Shown piece by piece: positions 25,355-32,487 of a stretch of 40,016 nt of DNA. The translations under genes were made by a program, and so were the position numbers. The notes under the pieces were generated by a model. That model did not search any database. It had not been told where the DNA came from and was given only the letters and a program-made list of their open reading frames with translations. This stretch comes from Phycisphaeraceae bacterium (GTDB lineage: Bacteria; Planctomycetota; Phycisphaerae; Phycisphaerales; Phycisphaeraceae), in the NCBI GenBank assembly GCA_029260655.1, contig JAJDCU010000045.1, forward strand, positions 1-40,016. Direction: 5' to 3'. The stretch's first letter is position 1; every line of letters starts with the position of its first letter.

Positions 25355-26965
25355 CTACTGCCGTCGTAGCATGGCCAGGCCACTAATGCCAAGCAGCGCC
25401 AGGGTGGTCGGTTCGGGGATCACCGCAGCCGGTGGCGGGGGGGTGCCGGCGTTCCAGTTGCCCAGCACGGTGTTCAGGTCTTCGATGCCGACAAACCCGT
25501 CGCCTGAAGGGTCGCCCGCCGGAAGGTCGCCGGCCGTGACGCTTAGGTTCCAGGCGCCCAGGACGATATTCAGGTCGGTGATTCCGACAAAGCCATCGCC
25601 GTCGAGGTCGCCGACGAGCGGGCCGTTGACCAGATAGCGAAGCAGGTCGCCTCCCGCGCCGGCGCTGCCGGTGTTGGGGTAGTAGTCCTGCTCGGCGGTG
25701 TTGTCACCGAAAAGAACGAAGTCGAACCCGTCGGGGTTGCCGATCAGTGAGCGTGGGATCATCGTCTCGACGTCGGTGGTGGGGAAGGCGTCGAAGGGCT
25801 GGCTGCCCAGGAATCCCCAGTTCCAGGTGGTGGGGGTTGCACCGGCGAAGGAAAAGACGCTCGAGCCCTGGAGCAGGAACTCGGCGCCGATCGAGAGTTG
25901 GTCGCCGCTGCCACGGAACCCGGTGGTGCGGTCGTGGTCGATGTCGATGAAGACGTTGTTCCGGAACCCGAAGAAGTCGGAGGCATCGAGCTGGAACCGG
26001 AAGTAGAAGTTGTCATCGTCGTGTGCGACCTGGGCCTGCTGGTAATCGACCTCGGGCCCGGCGGAATCCGCGCCGTCGGGATCGTAAGCGGGGATAGCCA
26101 GCCAATCGGTGCGGTCGTTGCCGGTGACGACGATCGAGCCGTTGACCACCGGGTTGCTCATCGTCGGGGGCCCCGGCGGCGGCGGCGCGTTATTGATCTC
26201 CTCGATCCGCGTGACCTGCGCATCCCAGAACGACGGCAGCGTGTCCCAGGGGTTGTTCATCACGTCGTCGGTGACGTAGATCTGCCCGGCGTTGCGCTGC
26301 ACGGCCAGGTCCAGGTAGTTGAGCATGTCCGCCTCGCTGGCGGTGGTGTGCACGAGGTGCCCGATCTTGCTGGGGTCGTGGTTGTTGTTCCACGGCGAGG
26401 GCGTGTACCCGGGGTAGTTGGTGGCGAAACTCTCGAAGACCAGCAGGCTGTCGGCCACGGGCCGGGTCAGGTAGGACTCGGTCGTCGTTGAGCCCGGGTT
26501 GCCCATGACCTCCCAGGCCGGGTTGATGGCCTTGACGTAGTCGTAGAGGTCCTGGTAGTGGTTGAGCGTCGAGGCCGAGCCGGTGTTGGTCATCTCGTCG
26601 AAGAAGATGCCGTCGACGTTGTACCAGTTGACGTACTTGTCGACGTCGGCCTTGACGGCCGAGGAGGACCTTGCCCCCCAGGAGGTGGAGACGTAGCCGA
26701 TGACCTTGCCGCCGGCGCTGCGGAGGTTGTTAACGACGTTGACGTAGTTGGTGTCCAGGAAGTTTCCCGGGCCGCTGCCGGGGTTCATGATGGCGGTGAC
26801 AGGGATGCGTGCGGCGGCTGTGTTGAGGTCGTTCCAGGGGCTGCCCGGCACGGGGTAGAAGTAGGCCGGGACGATCGCTGTCAGCGCGGCGTGGGCGCTG
26901 GTCGCGGTGAGCAGGACAGCCACGGCGAGGGCGGCTGTCAGATGAACGGCGATGTTTATCCGCAC
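25355..26965 (-). CDS. Spherulin-4 (GH135-like) protein with CBM9-like module, dockerin pair and PEP-CTERM
   Basis: A 536-residue protein. The GTG at 26965 is chosen for AGGAG six bases upstream and a following signal peptide (RINIAVHLTAALAVAVLLTATSAHA). Residues 28-260 match spherulation-specific family 4: IVPAYFYPVPGSPWNDL, IMNPGSGPGNFLDTNYVNVVNNLRSAGGKVIGYV, VDKYVNWYNVDGIFFDEM; the D-E of FFDEM is the likely active site. The fungal relative Sph3 (GH135) cuts galactosaminogalactan. Residues 275-445 form a CBM9-like module (RTDWLAIPAYDPDG, FIDIDHDRTTGF, IGAEFLLQGSSVFSF, MIPRSLIGNPDGFDFVL) shared with the next two genes. The loops are DLDGDGFVGITD and DPSGDGFVGIED, and the tail is VIPEPTTLALLGISGLAMLRRQ. 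Confidence 0.82.
   Translation of the reverse strand: MRINIAVHLTAALAVAVLLTATSAHAALTAIVPAYFYPVPGSPWNDLNTAAARIPVTAIMNPGSGPGNFLDTNYVNVVNNLRSAGGKVIGYVSTSWGARSSSAVKADVDKYVNWYNVDGIFFDEMTNTGSASTLNHYQDLYDYVKAINPAWEVMGNPGSTTTESYLTRPVADSLLVFESFATNYPGYTPSPWNNNHDPSKIGHLVHTTASEADMLNYLDLAVQRNAGQIYVTDDVMNNPWDTLPSFWDAQVTRIEEINNAPPPPGPPTMSNPVVNGSIVVTGNDRTDWLAIPAYDPDGADSAGPEVDYQQAQVAHDDDNFYFRFQLDASDFFGFRNNVFIDIDHDRTTGFRGSGDQLSIGAEFLLQGSSVFSFAGATPTTWNWGFLGSQPFDAFPTTDVETMIPRSLIGNPDGFDFVLFGDNTAEQDYYPNTGSAGAGGDLLRYLVNGPLVGDLDGDGFVGITDLNIVLGAWNLSVTAGDLPAGDPSGDGFVGIEDLNTVLGNWNAGTPPPPAAVIPEPTTLALLGISGLAMLRRQ
25446..25612 (-). repeat. Dockerin-pair DNA repeat, copy 6
   Basis: Encodes DLDGDGFVGITD and DPSGDGFVGIED; the only copy with GITD and LGAWN. 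Confidence 0.7.
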
Positions 26966-27101
26966 GCGGGACTCCTTGGTCGAACGTTCGTGGGTATTAG
27001 TATCCTTGGCGCGTGTATCGCTATAAACAACCCCGGACAAAAGCGGTCGTCCGCCGCTAAGCGGGCGCCCGCTGGAAAGTATCGCTGTGGGGTTCAGCGG
27101 T

Positions 27102-28082
27102 CTATGCGTGTCTCCTGAGCAAGGCTACGCCGCCCAGGCCAAGCAGCGCCAGGGTGGTCGGCTCGGGCACGACCGAACCGGGCGGGGGCGGGGTGCCCGC
27201 GTTCCAGTTGCCCAGGACGATGTTCAGGTCCTCGATGCCGATGAACCCGGGGTTCAGCGGGTCGTCGAAGCCGTCGCCTTGCAGCAGGTTGCCGGGTGTG
27301 ACGATCAGGTTCCAGTTGCCCAGGACCAGGTTCAGGTCTTCGATGCCGACGAACCCGTCACCGTTGTAGTCGCCATCGAGGGAGGCTAAGACGGTGCTGT
27401 AGGTGAAGTAGTCGCCGGCCGCGCCGGCGTTACCCAGGTCGGGGTAGTAGTCTTCCAGAGCGGAGTTCGAGCCGTTGAGGACGAAGTCGAAGGCGGTGGG
27501 GTTGCCAATAGATGAAGCCGGAATCAAGGTCTCGACGTCGTTGGTGGGGAAGTCGTCGTAGGCGATGTTGCCGCCCGGTAAGCGTTGATCAATCAGGTTC
27601 CAACTCCAGAGCTCCTGATTCGCGCCGCCGGTGAACGCCCAGAGTTCGGGCCCTTGAAACATGAACTCAGCGCCGATGGCCAGGAAGCCGTCCGCGGCCA
27701 GAGGATTGCCGTCGTCTCCGATGAACCCGGTGGTTCGGTCTTGGTCGACGTCGATGAACATATTGTGACGGGACCCGAAGAACTGAGGCAAGGCCTGGGG
27801 TGCAAGCAGTTGGTGGATATAAAAGTTGTTGGCATCGTGCGCGATCTCAATGCCGGTGTAGTCCAGTTCGGGCGATGCGTCGCCGGTGGGGTCGGCCAGG
27901 TAGGTTGGGATCGGCAGCCAGTCGCTGCGGTCGTTGATGTCGAACGGGTCGAACGGGCCGATCAGGATGTCGCCGGGATTCACCGGGTTGCTCTGTGTCT
28001 CCAGTGAGCCCGCGAATGCGCCCGGTCCGGCAAGGCCGATCGCCAGCACGAGTGAGGCCGTGAGGTGTGAGGGGGTTAACAT
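27102..28082 (-). CDS. PEP-CTERM protein: CBM9-like module plus dockerin pair
   Basis: A 326-residue protein. The signal peptide is MLTPSHLTASLVLAIGLAGPGAFA. The single main domain is the same CBM9-like module as in the spherulin-4 protein: ETQSNPVNPGD, DRSDWLPIPTYLADPTGD, HNMFIDVDQDRTTGFIGDDG, IGAEFMFQGPELWAF, DDFPTNDVETLIPASSIGNPTAFDFVLNG, DYYPDLGNAGAAGDYF. The loops are DYNGDGFVGIED and DPLNPGFIGIED; the second lacks key calcium ligands (Pro in place of Asp). The tail is VPEPTTLALLGLGGVALLRRHA. The ATG at 28082 has AGGA nine bases upstream; an open extension upstream has no signal character. It is probably a surface glycan-binding or scaffold-like partner of the spherulin-4 enzyme. Confidence 0.78.
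   Translation of the reverse strand: MLTPSHLTASLVLAIGLAGPGAFAGSLETQSNPVNPGDILIGPFDPFDINDRSDWLPIPTYLADPTGDASPELDYTGIEIAHDANNFYIHQLLAPQALPQFFGSRHNMFIDVDQDRTTGFIGDDGNPLAADGFLAIGAEFMFQGPELWAFTGGANQELWSWNLIDQRLPGGNIAYDDFPTNDVETLIPASSIGNPTAFDFVLNGSNSALEDYYPDLGNAGAAGDYFTYSTVLASLDGDYNGDGFVGIEDLNLVLGNWNLIVTPGNLLQGDGFDDPLNPGFIGIEDLNIVLGNWNAGTPPPPGSVVPEPTTLALLGLGGVALLRRHA
27197..27374 (-). repeat. Dockerin-pair DNA repeat, copy 7
   Basis: Encodes DYNGDGFVGIED and a degenerate second loop, DPLNPGFIGIED; the most diverged copy. Confidence 0.65.
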
Positions 28083-28215
28083 GCTAGAGATTCCTTTTGT
28101 ACGGTTTAATCGAAGGCGCATTGTTCTCTTAATTAAAAGCCGACAAGTCATTTTCAGTAGTAACAACCATCGCGCAAGGCCTTAAAGACCTGTATGAATC
28201 GGTCGACTGTCCTTC

Positions 28216-28237
28216 GGCGGAGCCCCTTGGCCCCGCC
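28216..28237. terminator. Strong GC hairpin between PEP-CTERM genes
   Basis: GGCGGAGCC-CCTT-GGCCCCGCC forms a nine-pair stem with one mismatch, 19 bases after the stop of the next minus-strand gene. No T-run follows on either strand. Confidence 0.4.
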
Positions 28238-28255
28238 TGCACCCCGGAGGTTTGG

Positions 28256-28951
28256 TCAACGCCTGCGTCGGGCGATCCCGAATACACCCATGCTCAGCAG
28301 AGCGATGCTGGCCGGTTCCGGCACGATCGTGTAGCGGAAGAAATCGCCAGCAGCACCACCGGTCGCTCCGTCGGGGTAGTACTCTTCAATAGGAGCCGTC
28401 GCCGCGTTGAGGATCAGGTCGAACGCGTCGGGGCTTCCTATCGCGGCACGCGGGATTTTCAATTCGATGTCGGTGGTCGGGAAGTCGTCCCACGCAAGGC
28501 CACCGAGCCAGTTCCATCCCCATGTCTCCTGGGTTGCGCCCACAAAGCTGTGGTTGCTGGTGCCCTGGATCAGGAAGTCCGCCCCGATGGACATGAATCC
28601 GCCTCCGCCGATGAACCCGGTACCGCGGTTCAGGTCGGTGTCCAGAAACAGGTTGTGCATGAACCCGAAGAACATCGGCGACGCCTGCGGCGCGAACAGG
28701 AAGTGCATGTACACGTTGGTGTCGTCGTGGGCGATCTGGACCTGCTCGTAGTCGATCGCTGCGGCGTCACCGGTCGGGTCGGCCTGATAGAACGGGATGC
28801 CGTTCCAATCGGACCGATCGTTGTTGCCGGGCGCGACCGTCATTACGCCGTTGGCGACCGGGTTGCTCTGGTTTTCCAGGAGCCCGGCGTTCACGGGCGC
28901 CGCCACGGCCATGACCGCTCCCATGAGTGCGAATCCTAAAACCTTTCTCAT
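28256..28951 (-). CDS. PEP-CTERM protein: stand-alone CBM9-like module
   Basis: A 231-residue protein. The signal peptide is MRKVLGFALMGAVMAVAAPVNA. The rest is the CBM9-like module seen in the two genes downstream: ENQSNPVANGVMTV, DRSDWNGIPFYQADPTGD, HNLFLDTDLNRGTGFIGGGG, IGADFLIQGTSNHSF, DDFPTTDIELKIPRAAIGSPDAFDLILN, EEYYPDGATGGAAGDFFRY. It goes straight into VPEPASIALLSMGVFGIARRRR with no dockerin pair, so it is the minimal form of this family. GGAGG lies eight bases before the ATG at 28951; an ATG five codons upstream also has a ribosome site. It probably binds glycans at the surface together with the spherulin-4 protein; no active site is seen. Confidence 0.78.
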   Translation of the reverse strand: MRKVLGFALMGAVMAVAAPVNAGLLENQSNPVANGVMTVAPGNNDRSDWNGIPFYQADPTGDAAAIDYEQVQIAHDDTNVYMHFLFAPQASPMFFGFMHNLFLDTDLNRGTGFIGGGGFMSIGADFLIQGTSNHSFVGATQETWGWNWLGGLAWDDFPTTDIELKIPRAAIGSPDAFDLILNAATAPIEEYYPDGATGGAAGDFFRYTIVPEPASIALLSMGVFGIARRRR

Positions 28952-28992
28952 CGTGATTCCCTCCATTGTTTCTCCCCTTCCTCAATAGTTAT

Positions 28993-29022
28993 GCCCCCCC
29001 GGCTTAAGTAGCTCCGGGGGGC
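28993..29022 (-). terminator. GC-rich hairpin after the AraR-like regulator gene
   Basis: Arms GCCCCCCCGG and CCGGGGGGC around an eleven-base loop, starting four bases after the regulator stop on the minus strand. The sequence after it (ATAACTATT) is AT-rich but has no clean T-run. Confidence 0.5.
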
Positions 29023-29025
29023 GTA

Positions 29026-30096
29026 TCAACGCTTCACAAGCGTCGGCTGTAAACAAATCTGCATATTCATCTGAACCGAGTTGTTGCCCGGCTTCAGGAC
29101 CAGTGCGGCATTGACCACGGCCTGCTCACCGAGTTGGCTAAAGGGCATCGCCACGGCCGAAAGAGGCGGATCGGACCGATCCGCCAGGGTGTTATCGATA
29201 CTGACAAAGCGGATGTCCCCTGGGATCGACAGCCCGGCTTCCTGGGCAGCGGCGATCGCGCCCATAGCCTTGGCGTCACTAGCGCCGACCACGCCGTCGG
29301 GTATGACGCCCGCATCCAGCAGGTCACGGAACATGGCCCGCCCGGCCTCGCTGTCGATTGCGTGAAGACCGTTTCGGATCAGGGCCTGGTCCACCTCCAG
29401 CCCGGCCTCCTCGATCGCACGCAGGTAGCCCTGCTGACGCGCCTCGAAGCCCCAGTAGGTGTTTAAGGGGCCGTTAAGAATCGCCACCCGGCGGCAACCC
29501 TCATCAAGCAGGTGCTTGGTCGCAAGGTACCCCGCCGCGTCCTGATCGATGAAAACGCTGTTGCAGCCTGGGCACGGCTCATTCAGTGCCCAAGTGTTCC
29601 AGCCCCGGTCCTGGAGCTCGCGGACCAGCGCGGGGTTGAACGATGGCTCGATCACCAGGGCCATACCCGGCTGTGTCTGATCGAGGAACCACTTCGTGCC
29701 CTGGTCGATCTGATCCGGCTGGGCCTGACGCACCGCCATCGCGGGACGACCCTGGCCAAGCGCCGACTGGATGCCGTTAATAATCCGTAGTTGCACCTCG
29801 CGTGCGTCACCGCTGAGCTTCGCGACCTCGTTGGAGATGAACACGGCAACGGTCTCGCTGCGTGTCTTCTTACTCAGGTCGGCGACAAACGTGCCCCGGC
29901 CCTGCTCGCGATACAGGTACCCGTCGCGCACCAATTCCTGCAGCGATCGGATCAGCGTCGGTCGGCTGACCTTGTAACGCTGAAGTAACTGGCTTTCGGA
30001 TGGGAACGCGCTGCCCGGGGACCACCGCCCGGTATGGATCTCCTTGACCAGACTGCGTTTGACTTGTTCATACTTGGGGACGTCTGTCACTGACAT
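29026..30096 (-). CDS. GntR/LacI chimeric transcriptional regulator (AraR-like)
   Basis: A 356-residue regulator. Residues 7-72 are a GntR-type winged helix: YEQVKRSLVKEIHTGRW, GSAFPSESQLLQRYKVSRPTL, LQELVRDGYLYREQGRGTFV. Residues 80-356 are a LacI/periplasmic-binding-type effector domain: ALVIEPSFNPALVREL, NSVFIDQDAAGYLATKHLLDEG, RVAILNGPLNTYWGFEARQQGY, GVVGASDAKAMGAIAAAQEAGLSIPGDIRFVSIDNT. This domain combination is that of AraR of Bacillus. The start at 30096 has GGAGAG just upstream; the open extension beyond it contains an operator and promoter instead of protein. A TTGTATTGTCAA site covers its -35, pointing to autorepression, and three related sites occur at nearby genes. The inducer is unknown; arabinose is only one possibility. 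Confidence 0.9.
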   Translation of the reverse strand: MSVTDVPKYEQVKRSLVKEIHTGRWSPGSAFPSESQLLQRYKVSRPTLIRSLQELVRDGYLYREQGRGTFVADLSKKTRSETVAVFISNEVAKLSGDAREVQLRIINGIQSALGQGRPAMAVRQAQPDQIDQGTKWFLDQTQPGMALVIEPSFNPALVRELQDRGWNTWALNEPCPGCNSVFIDQDAAGYLATKHLLDEGCRRVAILNGPLNTYWGFEARQQGYLRAIEEAGLEVDQALIRNGLHAIDSEAGRAMFRDLLDAGVIPDGVVGASDAKAMGAIAAAQEAGLSIPGDIRFVSIDNTLADRSDPPLSAVAMPFSQLGEQAVVNAALVLKPGNNSVQMNMQICLQPTLVKR

Positions 30097-30103
30097 GCTC
30101 TCC

Positions 30104-30131
30104 AATCTAGCGGCCCAGCTTGTATTGTCAA
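30104..30131 (-). promoter_or_regulatory. Promoter and operator A of the AraR-like gene
   Basis: Minus strand: TTGACA (30126-30131), 16-base spacer, TAGATT (30104-30109). The operator TTGTATTGTCAA (30120-30131, plus strand) overlaps the -35. Confidence 0.6.
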
Positions 30132-30197
30132 CTACTATTTTCACGAAAATCGAAAAAAAGGCTTTATTTCCATGTTAAGACAGGTTAAGATGCCAAG

Positions 30198-30209
30198 TCG
30201 TATTGACAA
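30198..30209. promoter_or_regulatory. Operator B (AraR-like) before the pseudopilin gene
   Basis: TCGTATTGACAA, one mismatch from operator C, containing TTGACA in the direction of the pseudopilin gene and 67 bases before its start. Confidence 0.5.
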
Positions 30210-30275
30210 GTCGGCGTGTTTTATGGGTAGCGACGGCGTGGTTGGCAATGTCATAAACAAGCCTAGGATAGAACC

Positions 30276-31073
30276 ATGATGCGCAGACGGGTCAAAAATC
30301 AAGCCTTCACACTCATCGAGCTGCTGGTGGTGATCTCGATCATCGCCCTGCTGGTGGGGATCCTCCTGCCGGCCCTGGGGGCGGCCCGGCGAACCGCCCA
30401 AAGGATCAGTTGCGCCTCCAACCAGCGGCAACTGGGGCTGGCGCTGCACATGTACGCCCAGCAGAACAAGGACTATTTCCCCTATTCCTTCTTCCGGGAC
30501 CCCAGCACCAACGAGGTTACTTACTGGTGGGACCGGATGATGATGGAAGGTATGGCGGTCGGCTCAAGTGAACAGGGTGGAAACAGCAACCTGGTCTGCC
30601 CTGCGGATGATGATCCCTACGATGCCGGCGATGCCGCCGATCCTAACAACAACCCATTGAGTAGTTACGGCGTCAACTTCTACACCGCCATCACAGATGG
30701 ATTTGCAGGTAGCCCAGACGAGATAGATGACTTTCATGGCTTCGCCTGGATGAAAACGGGTGATAGTGTAGCTCCCACAGAGTTGGTGCATCTGACCGAG
30801 ATATGGCACGGGCACACGATCGAGTCTGATAATTTTAACGACATCCCCAATCCAATAGTCTGGACGTTTCCCAATCCGATGAATCTCCTTTGGAATTGGG
30901 TTGAGTGGCCCAGGCACGGTTCAGGAGGCAATGGGTCTGACGCGCCGATCAATGTCTTGTTCGCGGATGGACATGTAGAGGCCGTGACTCGAAACAGTGG
31001 GATTGCGAATTTCAAGTCGCCGTACGACGACGAGGTCAAGCGATCATGGTTACCCAAGCATGAGCTGCCATAG
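30276..31073 (+). CDS. Pseudopilin-like protein with prepilin N-terminus and DG motif
   Basis: A 265-residue protein. A basic leader ([10 protein letters not shown]) precedes [28 protein letters not shown], the prepilin cleavage/methylation site and helix. The C-terminal part has [21 protein letters not shown] and [16 protein letters not shown], the layout of planctomycete pseudopilins. AGGA lies seven bases before the start. The N-terminal 30 residues are almost identical to those of the pseudopilin at 17103-17966, while the rest differs strongly. It is divergent from the AraR-like regulator, with 179 bp between starts, and carries one of its operator-like sites, so it may be co-regulated with glycan genes. 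How such single pseudopilins act is not known. Confidence 0.85.
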   Translation: MMRRRVKNQAFTLIELLVVISIIALLVGILLPALGAARRTAQRISCASNQRQLGLALHMYAQQNKDYFPYSFFRDPSTNEVTYWWDRMMMEGMAVGSSEQGGNSNLVCPADDDPYDAGDAADPNNNPLSSYGVNFYTAITDGFAGSPDEIDDFHGFAWMKTGDSVAPTELVHLTEIWHGHTIESDNFNDIPNPIVWTFPNPMNLLWNWVEWPRHGSGGNGSDAPINVLFADGHVEAVTRNSGIANFKSPYDDEVKRSWLPKHELP

Positions 31074-31200
31074 GGGGCCAATTCAAATTCGACCCCATGC
31101 GGGCCTCGCCCTTGATTGGGTGGTATGGGTCCATGCCGGTATAGTGCTCAGCGTGCCACACGCAATCACCTTTTAAGCCGGTGACACCCTTGGATAAGTC

Positions 31201-32394
31201 ATGATCCGTTTAGCAGTTATAGGTTCTGGGTTCCGTGCCGCTTCGCTGGTGAAGCTGGCGATGGAGATGGACCCTCAGGTCCGCCTCGCGGCTGTGGCCG
31301 ACCCGGACGGCGACAACGCCAAGACCCAACTGCGCAACGGGGGTGTGGCGTTCGAGGGTACGCGGTTCTTCGATTCCGCCGACGAACTGATCGAGCATGC
31401 CGACGGGTTCGACGCCCTGATGCTCGGCACCCGCTGCGACCTGCACACACCGATCGCGGTCAAACTCGCGCCGCTTGGGTTGCCGCTGTTCCTGGAGAAG
31501 CCGGTTTCAATCACATACGATCAGCTTTCGGACCTGGCGACTGCGTTTGAAGGACGAGACGGCAAGGTCGTCGTGTCGTTCCCCATGCGCATGAGCCCGC
31601 TGTGCCGGCGGGTCAACGAGATCGTACAGTCCGGCCGGCTGGGCAAGATCAACCAGGTCGTCGCGTTCAACGATGTGCCCTACGGCGGGGTTTATTTCGG
31701 GCAGTGGTACCGCGATCACAAGACCACCGGCGGGCTGTGGCTCCAGAAGGCGACCCACGACTTTGACTACATCAACCACCTGCTGGACGCGGTGCCCCTG
31801 ACAATCGTCGCCACCAGCACCCGCAAGGTCTTCGGCGGCAACGAGCCGGCAGACCTGCGCTGTTCAACGTGCCCCAAGACCGAGCTGTGCCCGGAGAGCC
31901 CGACGAACATCCTCAAGCGAGGCGACGACGGCGGGATGGGCAAGGAAGACCACGCCTGCGCGTTCTCAAGCTCGATCCAGAACCAGGATGCAGGCGCCGC
32001 GATGGTGATGTATGACGACGCCACACAGTTGAGCTATACACAGAACTTCGTCACGCGCAGAAGCGCCGCCCGGCGCGGGGCGCGGATTACCGGGTATTAC
32101 GCCACGCTCGACTTCGACTGGTTCACCGAGAAGATCCGCGTCACCGAGCACCACGGCCAGGCCGTCGACAACATCCACGTCCCGGTTGTGGAAGACCATC
32201 ACGGCGGCGACAGCGTGCTGATCAAAAACTTCATCCATGTCATCCGTGGTCAGGCCGGGTCCAGGTCCACGCTCGACGACGGGCTGATCAGCGCGGCGAT
32301 GTGTCTGGCCGCCCGCGAATCCGCGGCGACCGGCTCGTTCCAACGGGTCACCGTCCCCGGTCGGGCCGTCGGGCAGCCGCAGACCTCAAGCTAA
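31201..32394 (+). CDS. Gfo/Idh/MocA family oxidoreductase
   Basis: A 397-residue cytoplasmic NAD(P)-dependent sugar oxidoreductase. The Rossmann start is IRLAVIGSGFRAASLVKLA, followed by LAAVADPD and LPLFLEKPVSI (Glu99-Lys100-Pro101, the family motif with the catalytic lysine). The second domain has GRLGKINQVVAFNDVPYG, GLWLQKATHDFDYINHLL (with the His-Asp pair) and ARITGYYATLDFDW. There is a cysteine cluster C221-x2-C224-x5-C230 and C253 (CSTCPKTELC), possibly a metal site, seen in part of the family. Likely substrates are sugars or inositol-like compounds set free by the surrounding enzymes. The ATG has GGATAAG shortly upstream. It is convergent with the DUF4832 gene that follows. Confidence 0.88.
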   Translation: MIRLAVIGSGFRAASLVKLAMEMDPQVRLAAVADPDGDNAKTQLRNGGVAFEGTRFFDSADELIEHADGFDALMLGTRCDLHTPIAVKLAPLGLPLFLEKPVSITYDQLSDLATAFEGRDGKVVVSFPMRMSPLCRRVNEIVQSGRLGKINQVVAFNDVPYGGVYFGQWYRDHKTTGGLWLQKATHDFDYINHLLDAVPLTIVATSTRKVFGGNEPADLRCSTCPKTELCPESPTNILKRGDDGGMGKEDHACAFSSSIQNQDAGAAMVMYDDATQLSYTQNFVTRRSAARRGARITGYYATLDFDWFTEKIRVTEHHGQAVDNIHVPVVEDHHGGDSVLIKNFIHVIRGQAGSRSTLDDGLISAAMCLAARESAATGSFQRVTVPGRAVGQPQTSS

Positions 32395-32420
32395 TAAGAT
32401 TGTGTTTGAATAGCGTAGAC

Positions 32421-32447
32421 CAGCCGCCCGCCTTCCTGGGCCGGTTG
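32421..32447. terminator. Weak hairpin between convergent genes
   Basis: CAGCCGCCC and GGGCCGGTTG can pair with one bulge around an eight-base loop, in the 93-bp gap between two convergent genes. No T-run. Confidence 0.25.
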
Positions 32448-32487
32448 TGACTGCCTCATCGCTGCGGACCCGGAGCGAGATGCGCGG

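Noticed and set aside
4952-27374. Dockerin repeats as evidence for a cellulosome
   Set aside because: No cohesin or scaffoldin is visible and the loops are followed by surface-sorting signals, so a clostridial-type cellulosome is not supported.
31074-31200. Possible structured RNA between the pseudopilin and Gfo/Idh genes
   Set aside because: Some short inverted runs (ATGGGTCCAT) exist but no riboswitch or tRNA pattern; left unannotated.
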